Shown one piece after another: positions 45,875-54,812 of a stretch of 64,000 nucleotides of DNA. Under the pieces are notes generated by a model. It saw nothing but the letters and a program-made list of their open reading frames with translations, had not been told where the DNA came from and searched no databases. Origin of the DNA: Novosphingobium sp. SG751A. GTDB taxonomy: Bacteria > Pseudomonadota > Alphaproteobacteria > Sphingomonadales > Sphingomonadaceae. The number at the start of each line of letters is the position of its first letter. Position 1 is the stretch's first letter. The stretch spans positions 401,992-465,991 of the forward strand of contig NZ_JABGCB010000001.1 of the NCBI RefSeq assembly GCF_013149295.1. The letters are read 5' to 3'. The position numbers were made by a program, and so were the translations under genes.

Positions 45875-46989
45875 GCATGACTGTCATCCCTACGCCTCTG
45901 CGCGGCCTGCCGTGGGGCGTGCTGATCCCGCTGACGGCGCTGGTGCTGTTTGGGGCGACGGTGCTGTGGTCTGCTGCGGGGGGCCATTGGTCGCCCTATG
46001 CGTGGAAGCATATTTTCAACTTCGGCCTGTTTCTCTCGCTGGCCATTGCAATTTCGCGCCTGCCCGAACGTGCTTTTCGCCAATCGGCCTATCCGATTTA
46101 TGGCGGCCTTGTGTTCCTGCTGATGCTGGTCGAAGCGGTGGGCAAGGTCGGCGGGGGCAGCCAGCGCTGGCTCAACATCGGCTTTATGAACCTCCAGCCT
46201 TCGGAACTGATGAAGCCGGGGATCGTGCTGGTGATGGCGCTGTTCTATGCCAGCCTGCCGCCCACGCTGATCCGCAGTTGGCGCGCGCTGGTACCACCGG
46301 TGATCCTGCTGGGCGTTCCGGCTGCTTTGGTGATGCTTCAGCCCGATCTGGGCACGGCGCTGGCCATCTGTTTTGGCGCGGTGGTGGTGGTGTTCATGTC
46401 GGGCGTGCCGATGTGGTGGTTCCTCAGCGGCGGGGCGGCGGCGGCGGTGGTGGCGCCTCTGGCCTTCTTCTTTGCGCTGCATGATTATCAGCGCAAGCGC
46501 GTGCTGGTGTTCATGGACCCGGAGGCCGACATGCTGGGTTCGGGCTATCACATCACCCAATCGAAGATCGCCATCGGTTCGGGTGGTTTCTTTGGCAAGG
46601 GGCTGGGCAATGGCACGCAGAGCCATCTGAAATACCTGCCCGAGGCGCATACCGACTTTGCCTTTGCCACCATGGCCGAGGAATGGGGGATGATCGGGGG
46701 GCTGTTCATCCTGTTCGTGTTCTTTGTCGTGCTGTTCCGCTGGGGCATGGGCGTGGCGCGGCGCGCGCCGGATCGCTTCAGCCAACTGCTGGCGGCAGGC
46801 ATGACCGCGACGATCTTTTTCTATGTGGCGATCAATATGATGATGGTCATGGGCCTTGCCCCCGTGGTGGGCATCCCCCTGCCCTTTATCAGCCATGGCG
46901 GGTCGTCCATGATGACCAACATGATCTGTATCGGCACGATCATGGCTGTCGATCGCTGGACCAAAGGGACCGGCGGCAGGCTGGGTTGA
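45871..46989 (+). CDS. rodA: Peptidoglycan glycosyltransferase RodA
   Basis: SEDS-family polymerase that makes glycan strands in the Rod complex. The 372-residue protein has about ten membrane segments and the family signatures GSQRWLNIGFMNLQPSELMKPG, LQPDLGTAL, and a C-terminal GIPLPFISHGGSSM...N. The ATG at 45871 overlaps the mrdA stop by four bases. It ends the wall operon; about 120 bases then separate it from the tRNA-Lys cluster, where no terminator hairpin was seen. Confidence 0.96.
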   Translation: MSMTVIPTPLRGLPWGVLIPLTALVLFGATVLWSAAGGHWSPYAWKHIFNFGLFLSLAIAISRLPERAFRQSAYPIYGGLVFLLMLVEAVGKVGGGSQRWLNIGFMNLQPSELMKPGIVLVMALFYASLPPTLIRSWRALVPPVILLGVPAALVMLQPDLGTALAICFGAVVVVFMSGVPMWWFLSGGAAAAVVAPLAFFFALHDYQRKRVLVFMDPEADMLGSGYHITQSKIAIGSGGFFGKGLGNGTQSHLKYLPEAHTDFAFATMAEEWGMIGGLFILFVFFVVLFRWGMGVARRAPDRFSQLLAAGMTATIFFYVAINMMMVMGLAPVVGIPLPFISHGGSSMMTNMICIGTIMAVDRWTKGTGGRLG

Positions 46990-47030
46990 GGCGCTATTAA
47001 CAAGTCACGCAATTTTTTTGAAAGAATCAC

Positions 47031-47058
47031 TTGCACGCCCGCGATCACACGCTAAAGG
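47031..47058 (+). promoter_or_regulatory. Probable promoter of the tRNA-Lys cluster
   Basis: TTGCAC at 47031-47036 and TAAAGG at 47053-47058 with a 16-base spacer, placed about 45 bases ahead of the first tRNA. A GC-rich discriminator-like stretch (GGGGGCGCC) follows, as in stable-RNA promoters. Confidence 0.5.
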
Positions 47059-47107
47059 GGGCGCCTCCGGAGGGAAGCCAACCAAGCTTCTTTCGCAAAA
47101 CCGGTAC

Positions 47108-47183
<76 letters not shown>

Positions 47184-47210
47184 CGGTTTTTTCGCCTTTA
47201 CGGCGTGGAT

Positions 47211-47286
<76 letters not shown>

Positions 47287-47313
47287 AAATCTTCTGGCCC
47301 TTTTGGCACAGAC

Positions 47314-47389
<76 letters not shown>

Positions 47390-47404
47390 TTTCCTTTCAG
47401 AGAC

Positions 47405-48535
47405 TTAGCCACCATTTACCTCCTCCGGTGCTGAACCGGAGGGCGGTGGTTTACCGTCTGGTTTACAATCCCCGGCGTTTTCGAGCCTGACAATGGCCGC
47501 CTCCCCCAGCCCGGAATCACGCATCAGATAATGCGCATCGAGGATCGCCTCGACATCCTTGAGACTGTGCCCGGTGATCGTGGCGATCTGGGGAACGCTG
47601 CAACCAGCGATCGCCAGACGGGTCACGACCGTACCGCGCAGATCATGGAAGGTCAGGCCTGCAACTCCAGCGGCGATGCAGCCCCTGCGCCAGGATGTCC
47701 TGAAGCCATCACTGGTCCACGGACTGCCCCGCAAGGTCACCAGGATCGTTTCAGGGAGCGCGTTGCCCTGTTCGCCATAGCTGAGCTTGTGTGCATCGAG
47801 AGCGGCTTTGAGCGGCGCTCCCACGGGAATGGCGACTCGCTTCAACTGGCGCTTGCCCGTTTTGCTCCTGGTCTTGTTCTGGGCCAGCCGGATATGGGTT
47901 CCATCATAGGCCTTCCAGGTCAGCTTGATCAGGTCGCCTTGACGCTGCCCGGTCCACAAGGCCAGCGTGAGAGCCAGATGAAGATGTTGGGGCGCTTTGG
48001 CAAAGAAAGCCGCCTCCTCGGCCTCACGCCAGATGAACTCGGCGCGGCTGCCCCGATAAAGGCGGCCGGGCCTTTTGCAGGGATTGGCTGGCACCAGCCC
48101 GCGGTCCAGCGCCCAGGCGATGATTCGCGCGAGGATCGCGAAGCGATAATCGGCGGTGCGTTCAGACGATTTTCCAACGCGGTCACGCCAGGCCAAAAAT
48201 TCGCCGCGCGTCCGGCGGTCCGCCAAAGCCGTTATCGGAAAATCGGCGAACTCGGCCTCGATATGCCTGAGGTGTTTCGCATAGTCCTTGCGCGTCCGGT
48301 CGGCGAGGGCAGCATAATCGGAGGATTGCTCAAACGCGCGGAACACCGCGTTAAGCGTATCGACCGGTCGATTGCGCCGCGCCTCATGCGCCATGACATA
48401 GGCCTGATGAAATTCAGGCGTGCCAAATTTGGCTTCGATACGCGGACCTCCGCGCCATGCGTAATAATAGGTTGCGAAGAGCCCGCTCGCCAACCGCTTG
48501 CGGACCCGATGGACACCTTTAAGATTGACGCGCAT
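47405..48535 (-). CDS. Tyrosine-type integrase of the island
   Basis: Phage-type site-specific recombinase of 376 residues. N-terminal part (residues 1-40) resembles the short arm-binding segment MRVNLKGVHRVRKRLASG found in many alphaproteobacterial integrases, followed by a core-binding domain. The catalytic set is complete: Arg198 (WTGQRQGDL), His297 and Arg300 (FHDLRG), His323 (ITGHS) and Tyr336 (DAHYL). It runs toward the tRNA-Lys genes and ends 15 bases from copy 3, the standard position of a tRNA-targeting integrase. The protein is apparently intact, so mobility is possible. Confidence 0.93.
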   Translation of the reverse strand: MRVNLKGVHRVRKRLASGLFATYYYAWRGGPRIEAKFGTPEFHQAYVMAHEARRNRPVDTLNAVFRAFEQSSDYAALADRTRKDYAKHLRHIEAEFADFPITALADRRTRGEFLAWRDRVGKSSERTADYRFAILARIIAWALDRGLVPANPCKRPGRLYRGSRAEFIWREAEEAAFFAKAPQHLHLALTLALWTGQRQGDLIKLTWKAYDGTHIRLAQNKTRSKTGKRQLKRVAIPVGAPLKAALDAHKLSYGEQGNALPETILVTLRGSPWTSDGFRTSWRRGCIAAGVAGLTFHDLRGTVVTRLAIAGCSVPQIATITGHSLKDVEAILDAHYLMRDSGLGEAAIVRLENAGDCKPDGKPPPSGSAPEEVNGG

Positions 48536-48725
48536 CGCGCCGCGCCTTCCATTGATCGAAGGGGCTCGACGAAACCGCAGATGGCTCCGTTTCCATATGC
48601 ACGAGGATGATCCGCCCGTCTGGGTGGATTTCGGTGCGCACGATCGTCAGGCCGCTCTCACAGGCCATACGGATGGCCTGTGAGAGGCTTGGACGTCGCG
48701 GCGAGGATTTATGCTGTCCAGCCAC
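48519..48725 (-). CDS. Small integrase-associated protein
   Basis: 68-residue basic protein encoded just ahead of the integrase, overlapping it by 17 bases. The body (LSQAIRMACESGLTIVRTEIHPDGRIILVHM) follows a pattern common in small ORFs next to alphaproteobacterial integrases, of unknown function. The GTG at 48725 was chosen because GGAGAG lies six bases before it; a TTG at 48755 would add ten residues. A 14-bp perfect palindrome lies inside the coding sequence. Possible roles include excision control, but there is no clear helix-turn-helix. Confidence 0.6.
   Translation of the reverse strand: MAGQHKSSPRRPSLSQAIRMACESGLTIVRTEIHPDGRIILVHMETEPSAVSSSPFDQWKARRDARQS
48655..48686. repeat. Perfect 14-bp inverted repeat in the small integrase-associated gene
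   Basis: CTCTCACAGGCCAT (48655-48668) and its exact complement (48673-48686) around a four-base loop. It lies about 120 bases upstream of the integrase start, in an ORF, so it could be an operator, an mRNA hairpin or a recombination-directionality site. Confidence 0.65.
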
Positions 48726-48755
48726 GGGAAGCTCTCCAGCGGCCTGCAGGGTCAA

Positions 48756-49204
48756 TCCAGCTCGTGGTCCCCTGCCCCCTCCTCACACCCTTCCCTCCAA
48801 CTGATGGACGGTTGGAACCAGATGATCGCGCAATCGCGGGTGGTGGACAGACGGGCTTCTGAAGATGGATCGAGGGGAGAACAGGCGAGCAGTGTAGCAA
48901 GCCAAGGGGGCCCAACACCGAAGACCTGACAGGACCAGCGGTGGGCACAACGGTCTGGAAGATGGTGATTCGCATTGTGGCGCCTTCTCGGGAGGCACCC
49001 ACGCAGCGTCATGAAGCAAGAGCTATCGTATCATAAACGTGAGCAACTTGAAGCGCGTCTTTTGCGCAATTTTCCAGCCATCTATTCGGCGACCTTGCAC
49101 CCGCTCAGCACAGGACAGAAACGGAGAGGATGGCCCCCCACAGTCACTCGTTGATCCGGGCGAGTTCGTCTTGCACAAGCGTTCCTTCATCCGTTGGCAT
49201 GGTT
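48756..49204. other. Gene-free stretch inside the island
   Basis: About 450 bases with no ORF that resembles a protein: all open frames are short, Pro/Arg/Cys-rich and in conflict with each other. No tRNA, hairpin terminator or repeat stands out. It may hold the integrase-side promoter or decayed sequence. Confidence 0.5.
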
Positions 49205-50635
49205 TCATGCATCCCAAAATCCGCTTTTGCGACCGTGGCCCGCCTTCAGTTTGGCAACATAGGCATCATGGTCGCAGTGTTCCCCAAACGCATCGATCCG
49301 CCTGGCCAGATAGAGGCAGGTCTGAAGGTGGCGGGCGGCATGGACGTAACGTTTGGATTTGGCGCGATCGAGTGAGAAATCGATCATGGAGCGCAAGATC
49401 AGCGTCGCAGCCAGAGGATGGCTTTGCTCCAGCGCTTCAGCAGACGGTGTCAGCAACCAATATTGATCACCATCAAGTTCCCCGTGACGCGCAAGAACCA
49501 GATCAGCAGCGAGTCCATGGGCAGGCCAGTCCATCAGGAAATTGAGCGCCCGGTGAAAATCGGCATGATCGCGAACGTAGGTCAGGGCGCCTGTTTCCGC
49601 TTCCTCATCATCGAAATCGGGCAGGCGCTTGAGATGGGCGCGTAAATATTCGGCATTGAGGTCGCGCTCGAAGATGGTCCGTCGGGCATTTTGCGCCTCT
49701 TCTGCCTGTCCCATGGCATCCAGCGTATCAATCCATACCCTGTGCCAGTCAGGCCAATGCCGCCCGTTATGGTAATTCGCTTCCGCCAGTTTGAGGGCGG
49801 CCATGGCATCCTCCGGCCGATGCGCGCCGAGCAGGCGTTCGGCAATATTGGCCGCAATGGCTGGATTGGTGCGCTCCTCGTCAGAATAGCGCGCAGCATA
49901 ACCATCCGCATCGCCAAGCGCGTCAGCAATATCAGTCAGGGCAGACTGGATGCGGCGAGCTTTGTAGCGCGCCTCGAAATCCTCCTGGTAGACCGGACCG
50001 CGCGTGCTGATGCCAATGACCTTGCGATCGTCGACCTTGGACTTGGCAGGCGTGGCGGCCAGTTCCTCGAACCGCGCCTTGAGCATCGCCAGCCCTTCGT
50101 CTCCCAGCGCCGGGGCCATCAGGCCGATGACCCCATCAAACTGCCCATAGTCATTGGCAAATACCGCAGCCTCTACCCGGTCCGCCAGCATGCGGATATT
50201 GGGCCTGGCCTGTGCGGCCATGATCCCCAGATCATTCAACGCTTCGGTGAAGATGCTCCCGACAGTGCCGTTGCTGTCGTCACAGCGCTCGTAAATAGAA
50301 GGCGCCAATTCCAGCAAGCGCCAAAGCAGATCAAAGGCATCGCCCGGTGAAGCCGTCGCGACATGTTTGAGAATGGCGCTGCGCTGCATGTCGAGATCGG
50401 CCGCGAGTGAGCGCACTTTGTGCCAATCCACAAAGGATCGCGACTTGGCAATGGCGGCAAGGCGCTTGCGGATTTCTGCAGCCACATCCCCACCACCACT
50501 GCGACTTGCCAGTTCGAGGCGCAGAAGGCGCTTGGCCGCAGCATCGCCTGCCACCATTTCCATAAGCAGTTCGGCTAGGCGATCCGCGCCCAGAGCAGCT
50601 AGGTTTTTGGCATTGAGGGTTTTGTCGGAGGCCAT
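49205..50635 (-). CDS. DUF6880 family protein
   Basis: 476-residue, mainly helical protein. It starts with the family-like segment LNAKNLAALGADRLAELLMEMVAGDAAAKRLLRLELA and continues with TPR-like helical repeats (for example the stretch around AERLLGAHRPEDAMAALKLAEANYHNG and the DFHRALNFLMDWPAHGLAADLVLARHGELDGDQYWLL region). Function is unknown; family members often occur alone in accessory DNA. No signal peptide, so cytoplasmic. It is transcribed toward the integrase but separated from it by the 450-base gap. Confidence 0.72.
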   Translation of the reverse strand: MASDKTLNAKNLAALGADRLAELLMEMVAGDAAAKRLLRLELASRSGGGDVAAEIRKRLAAIAKSRSFVDWHKVRSLAADLDMQRSAILKHVATASPGDAFDLLWRLLELAPSIYERCDDSNGTVGSIFTEALNDLGIMAAQARPNIRMLADRVEAAVFANDYGQFDGVIGLMAPALGDEGLAMLKARFEELAATPAKSKVDDRKVIGISTRGPVYQEDFEARYKARRIQSALTDIADALGDADGYAARYSDEERTNPAIAANIAERLLGAHRPEDAMAALKLAEANYHNGRHWPDWHRVWIDTLDAMGQAEEAQNARRTIFERDLNAEYLRAHLKRLPDFDDEEAETGALTYVRDHADFHRALNFLMDWPAHGLAADLVLARHGELDGDQYWLLTPSAEALEQSHPLAATLILRSMIDFSLDRAKSKRYVHAARHLQTCLYLARRIDAFGEHCDHDAYVAKLKAGHGRKSGFWDA

Positions 50636-50882
50636 AGGCTGTACTTGCGCCGCAATCAGGCAGGGTCAAGTGTGTACTCTTTTTCTAGGCCGGTCGGCGC
50701 GCCATCGCTCCTCCCGCCGCGTCGCCATACCCGTCGTTCCGAGTCCAGCCTGACCGATCATTTCCAAACATAGCTTGGGACATGCTCGAAAATGACCTGG
50801 TCTGGGACTTTGCGGTCGTTCAAAACACCCTTGATGAACGGCAGCATGCGCCCCTATTGCTGACGTCCGACTGGTGCACACC

Positions 50883-51737
50883 ATGACGGAGAATGTTTTG
50901 ACCGACGAGATGGCGTTTGACGAGCAACTGCGACTGGAGCGGAAAGGTGCCAATGCGGGTCTCAATCCGATGTTTGGTGAGTGGCAGCATCGCTTCGAGT
51001 TTCCGCCCGTTCCTTATGGAAACGGCGCGGCGCAGCGCGGAGAGTTCCGCGCCGCGATTCAGGGGGAGCTCAAAAACCATTGGCTTTTTTCCAATGAAAT
51101 CCATCTCGAGATCACCCTGCATGTCGACGTGCAGACAGTGCTCGAAACCGATGAGGCCGCTGACCTCGACAATTATGCGAAGGCAATACTGGACGGTCTC
51201 AAGGGGCCGAGCGGAATCATGATCGACGATACGCAGGTGCAGGCGCTCACGATCAGTTGGATCGACGGATATGGGCCGCCAGCCTTTACGATTACCGCCA
51301 AAGGGTCACCGGACGAGTTCGTCCTTAAGCCGCAGGAATTCTACGAGATGCCGGACGGTCTTTGGTATCCGCACGGTCGCTACCTATGGAGCCAAGGCGG
51401 CAGCGAGCCATGTGATGATTTCAATCACTTCGTGGGGCTCTCGATCATGGAACTGATGAGCTCCACCAAGCGGCGAGCGCGCGCCGAGATGCGCAAAGTC
51501 GGCGCCGATCGGCTACGCGCCTATCAGCAGGCGATGTACCTCTCGAATAGCGCACGCGGCTTTCATCGCAGCCGGATCGAGGGCGGGTTCCCGATGCATA
51601 ATCGACGGGACTGGCAGGAAGAGCGCACGAGGTGGGCCGCGACCGATCCGGAACGCTGGTCGATGCTGGAGGACACGCTGCGCGGGATGCGGGAGAGCCA
51701 CGACCAGGTGATCTCGGCCATGGCGAAGCTCGGCTAG
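50883..51737 (+). CDS. RusA-like Holliday junction resolvase domain protein
   Basis: Nuclease of the RusA fold, here 284 residues from the ATG at 50883 (a GTG three codons earlier is possible). Residues about 60-125 carry the RusA pattern, including the acidic catalytic set in DLDNYAKAILDGLKG (about 94-108) and IDDTQVQ (from about 114). RusA proteins are usually near 120 residues; the extra 150 residues at the C-terminus (basic and Arg/Trp rich, with KRRARAEMRKVGADRLRAYQ) are unlike the phage enzyme. It could process branched DNA for the island. It stands alone between DUF6880 and the HEPN-motif gene. Confidence 0.7.
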   Translation: MTENVLTDEMAFDEQLRLERKGANAGLNPMFGEWQHRFEFPPVPYGNGAAQRGEFRAAIQGELKNHWLFSNEIHLEITLHVDVQTVLETDEAADLDNYAKAILDGLKGPSGIMIDDTQVQALTISWIDGYGPPAFTITAKGSPDEFVLKPQEFYEMPDGLWYPHGRYLWSQGGSEPCDDFNHFVGLSIMELMSSTKRRARAEMRKVGADRLRAYQQAMYLSNSARGFHRSRIEGGFPMHNRRDWQEERTRWAATDPERWSMLEDTLRGMRESHDQVISAMAKLG

Positions 51738-51751
51738 GTCCCCCTTCTAGC

Positions 51752-52696
51752 TTATGCGTCTGCCGTGCCTGAATTACTATGAACCGCAAGGCGACTGTCT
51801 GAGATGGTCTTGTCGTAACGATCAACGAAATCGACACGCTTCTCTGTGTCGCTATTGTAGGTTTCCAGCCATTTCACCAGCGCGGCACCGTAGGCTTTGA
51901 TGAGGCCATAGAAGCTGAAATAGTGGATGCCATCACGCTCATGGAAATCCTTGGTGCCGACGGAGAAGGATACCTGACGCACCTTTTTTTTGCTGACCTC
52001 GCGTGAATTCAGGTTGGTCATGTGAAGTAGGCCGTTGCGCATTTCCCATAGTTCCTTGGGCGTGATGCCAAGGTGCGAAATGTCCGCATAGGTGGTCAGC
52101 CATTTCTCAAAGATGTCCTTCTTGTCGCCATATTCAATGTAGGCGATGCTATCGATGGCGCTGAGCAGCAGCTTCATCGACGAGACATACAGCTTCGCGT
52201 TGAACGTGAGTTTGATGGCGAGGAAATAGTCATCGTTGATAAGCTGACTGATGTCGATGGTTGTGCCATTGGCATATTTGATCAGCCAGTCTGTCATGCT
52301 GACGCCATCGGTCATGTCCTCGCGCAGATAGATATCTGGATCGCCAATGGCGCTTGAGAAACGGACTTGAGGAATATTATTGACGACCTGCGTTGCAACG
52401 TGAAGCGGTTGTTCCCCAGCCCCAAGGGCGATGAACAAAGGTTCGTAGAGCCAATGGCCTTGGCCAAGGCGCATCCGTGCGTTGTATTCGTCTAGCGTGA
52501 ATGATGTGCCCAATTTCAACTTCTTGGACGCATGGAGGTCTGCTTGGACACGGCTTTGAAGAAATTTGACGGCAGCGTCATCGTCCATTTCAACTTCATG
52601 AGTGGCGTAGCGGATCTCGCTACACACGTCGTCCTCCCACATCAGAAAGATGTTATAGATCACTTCCTTCATGTCCCACCGTTCTGAGAAACGCAT
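51752..52696 (-). CDS. Unknown protein with HEPN-type RNxxxH motif
   Basis: 314-residue cytoplasmic protein with lower GC and different codon use than its neighbours. I do not recognise the full-length family. Near the C-terminal third the sequence WEMRNGLLHMTN places Arg220-Asn221 and His225 in the R-N-x3-H pattern typical of HEPN ribonucleases, in a helical context (SSMKLLLSAIDSIAYIEYG before it). The N-terminal half is unassigned. It is convergent with the RusA-like gene. A HEPN toxin or defence effector is a hypothesis; no obvious antitoxin partner of the MNT type is adjacent. Confidence 0.55.
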   Translation of the reverse strand: MRFSERWDMKEVIYNIFLMWEDDVCSEIRYATHEVEMDDDAAVKFLQSRVQADLHASKKLKLGTSFTLDEYNARMRLGQGHWLYEPLFIALGAGEQPLHVATQVVNNIPQVRFSSAIGDPDIYLREDMTDGVSMTDWLIKYANGTTIDISQLINDDYFLAIKLTFNAKLYVSSMKLLLSAIDSIAYIEYGDKKDIFEKWLTTYADISHLGITPKELWEMRNGLLHMTNLNSREVSKKKVRQVSFSVGTKDFHERDGIHYFSFYGLIKAYGAALVKWLETYNSDTEKRVDFVDRYDKTISDSRLAVHSNSGTADA

Positions 52697-52949
52697 AAGC
52701 TGGCCACGATAAGCGTGATTACCAGATAATGGCTAGCGCAGATTCATCACATTTCCGGCCATTTGCTTGTGGCGCTTAGCCGACAAAACAGAACTTCAGC
52801 TTCCAGGATACTAAAAAGTGAGGCTGGAAGTCCGAAGGGGGCGCACTGCGGACCAGCCGGTATGCTAAACCCGAATGGCGGGTTGCAGGGTAAGCCGACG
52901 TACGCGCGATCACGCCGGAACGACCGGGTCTGGTCGGAACCGGCTCTAA

Positions 52950-53878
52950 GAGCCCGCCCCGAAAGTTGTTGAGCAATACCAGCAAGTTGTGATTCAGGCG
53001 GTCCTGCGAGAGATGGAGTGAACCATGGCATGGGCTGGTATTGCTCGGCAGGAGCATAGCCGAAAAGGATTGCGTTATTCCAGTGATATGACCGACCGGG
53101 AGTGGGCGTTGGCAGCGCCGTTCATCCCTGCGGCGAAGCGGGGAGGTCGGCGCCGGACAACGGACATGCGCGAAGTTTTAAACGCCTTGCTCTACATCGC
53201 GGCGAGCGGTTGTGCCTGGCGGCTTCTGCCCAAATGTTTCCCGCCGGTCTCGACGGTCCAGCGTTATTTCTATACCTGGCGCAACGCGGGCCTGCTTGAA
53301 GCAATGAACACGGTGCTGGTCATGAACCTTCGTGAAATTGAGGGGCGCGAGGCAAGCCCAAGTGCTGGAGTGATCGACAGCCAGTCGGTCAAAACCACGA
53401 AAAGTGGCGGCCCTTGCGGCTATGACGCGGGCAAAAAGATCAAGGGGCGCAAGCGCCACATCCTGACCGACACCTGCGGCTTTCTCATCTTCATCCTCGT
53501 GCACACCGCCGATGTTCAGGACCGCGATGGCGCCGTCGATGTCCTCAAGGCCGTGCGGCGGCGCTTCCCCTGGATGCGCCATGTCTTTGCCGATGGCGGC
53601 TATGCGGGCGACAAACTCCGCGATGCCATCGCCGGTTCGGGTCAGTGGACGATCGAGAGCATCAAACGGTCAGATAAGGCCAAGGGCTTTCAGGTTCTGC
53701 ACCGCCGGTGGGTGGTCGAGCGAACCTTTGCATGGCTCGGCCGATGCCGCCGCCTGGCCAAGGATTGGGAAACCACCATTGCCTCGTCCACCGCATGGGC
53801 CACAATCTCCTCCATCCGCATGCTCACGCGCAGAACCGCAAGATATTGCTATGCTTGAGGATCTTTCGAGTCAGGCAC
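52950..53878 (+). mobile_element. IS5-family insertion sequence
   Basis: About 930 bases with imperfect terminal inverted repeats: GAGCCCGCCCCGAAAGTT at 52950-52967 and the complement of GTGCCTGACTCGAAAGAT at 53861-53878 (12 of 18 matching). Flanks are CTAA on the left and TTAG on the right, both fitting a YTAR-type target but not identical, so no clean target duplication is visible. The element lies in a gap between the HEPN-motif gene and the unknown membrane protein and does not break a gene that I can recognise. Confidence 0.75.
53025..53858 (+). CDS. IS5-family transposase
   Basis: DDE transposase of 277 residues. The catalytic triad is Asp118 (GVIDSQSVK), Asp190 (VFADGGYAG) and Glu232 (VVERTFAWL), with the Y(2)R(3)E-like C-terminal part ERTFAWLGRCRRLAKDWE. 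The conserved start region contains TDREWALAAPFIP and TTDMREVLNALLYIAASGCAWRLLP. Reading frame is intact to ARYCYA, so the element may still be active. The ATG at 53025 precedes the usual family start by about 20 residues. Confidence 0.93.
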   Translation: MAWAGIARQEHSRKGLRYSSDMTDREWALAAPFIPAAKRGGRRRTTDMREVLNALLYIAASGCAWRLLPKCFPPVSTVQRYFYTWRNAGLLEAMNTVLVMNLREIEGREASPSAGVIDSQSVKTTKSGGPCGYDAGKKIKGRKRHILTDTCGFLIFILVHTADVQDRDGAVDVLKAVRRRFPWMRHVFADGGYAGDKLRDAIAGSGQWTIESIKRSDKAKGFQVLHRRWVVERTFAWLGRCRRLAKDWETTIASSTAWATISSIRMLTRRTARYCYA

Positions 53879-53924
53879 TTAGGAAAATTCAGCACAGTCA
53901 ATAAAAATCATTTGAATTTTCTAG

Positions 53925-54578
53925 CTAAATGCCATTGCCGATCGTTTCAGCACTTGCGACCTCGGATGCGCTGGGCTGATTACCCTTAAATCCGGCAGGG
54001 TGACTGGCCTTCACCGCCACCTGAACATCATTCAGCCGGATATCGGCTTTGTCGGCCTCCTCCCCCGCCGCGATGGCAGCCTTGAGATACCGCCCAGCCG
54101 CAACCTCACTCTGAAACCAGAGCGCCTCCTTATCGGTGTTCAATGCCGAATCGTCTCCAAGCGATTGAGACGCCCCCATATCAAAGGCGCCACACTGGTC
54201 GAGCTTGGCCCACGTAAAATGCCGCCCCAAGGCATCATAGCAATTCTGGCTGTAGATCATTTCTCCAGCCAACTCTTCTGCCTTGGCGGCAAGTTTGAGG
54301 TGAGCAATGGCAATGCGGACATTGCTGCGCCCTAGCGGCTCGATAGTTTGCGCGCTCTGGGCTTGAATGGCGCTGGTAATGGCCTGTTGCGCTATTTCGT
54401 TCTGAGCTGCGGGAGAATTGCCGCTCTTTCCCGAACACTGGCTGATTGCAAAGACCACAAACGAAATAACGGCGATCCAGACTATCGCAGTCACACCATC
54501 CTTCTGCTTCGGCGGCACGGGAGCTCCATTGGGTGAACCACCGGGATGCAACGATCGCTGTCTATTCGGTTCGACCAT
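53925..54578 (-). CDS. Membrane-anchored protein of unknown function
   Basis: 217 residues. A proline/glycine-rich cytoplasmic start leads to one membrane span (about residues 29-47, VTAIVWIAVISFVVFAIS) and then an extracytoplasmic helical part. Two Cys in the segment CYDALGRHFTWAKLDQCG could pair. No known family is evident. It is divergent from the hxs operon and shares its 230-base AT-rich upstream region, so coregulation is possible; a role in the Hxs system is speculative. Confidence 0.6.
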   Translation of the reverse strand: MVEPNRQRSLHPGGSPNGAPVPPKQKDGVTAIVWIAVISFVVFAISQCSGKSGNSPAAQNEIAQQAITSAIQAQSAQTIEPLGRSNVRIAIAHLKLAAKAEELAGEMIYSQNCYDALGRHFTWAKLDQCGAFDMGASQSLGDDSALNTDKEALWFQSEVAAGRYLKAAIAAGEEADKADIRLNDVQVAVKASHPAGFKGNQPSASEVASAETIGNGI

Positions 54579-54812
54579 TCGGCTCCCTCACACTTCGAGC
54601 ATCGGCACATTAGCGAAGGTATCACCGCTGACAACCACGCGATACAATCAGCCGTTTCATTTGCTTCAGATCAATTCGTCGCCTAACAATACTTACCAGA
54701 TTTGACCCCAGTTTCACGCCGCTGCCGACATCGACCACCTAACGATATTTTTCTTGTTTTTCTGTGCACTCCATCACGCGACGGAATTGATTGAGAGACC
54801 TGTGTATTTGTG

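Noticed and set aside
49039..49545. Plus-strand frame of 168 codons at the end of the DUF6880 gene
   Set aside because: Overlaps the DUF6880 gene on the other strand, Arg/His/Gln-rich and without a ribosome site.
50666..50965. Minus-strand frame of 99 codons between DUF6880 and RusA-like genes
   Set aside because: Overlaps the RusA-like start, no start context and no recognisable features; may be decayed DNA.
52697..52949. Possible remnant of another IS or gene left of the IS5 element
   Set aside because: No frame longer than about 60 codons with any known motif; nothing to support a call.
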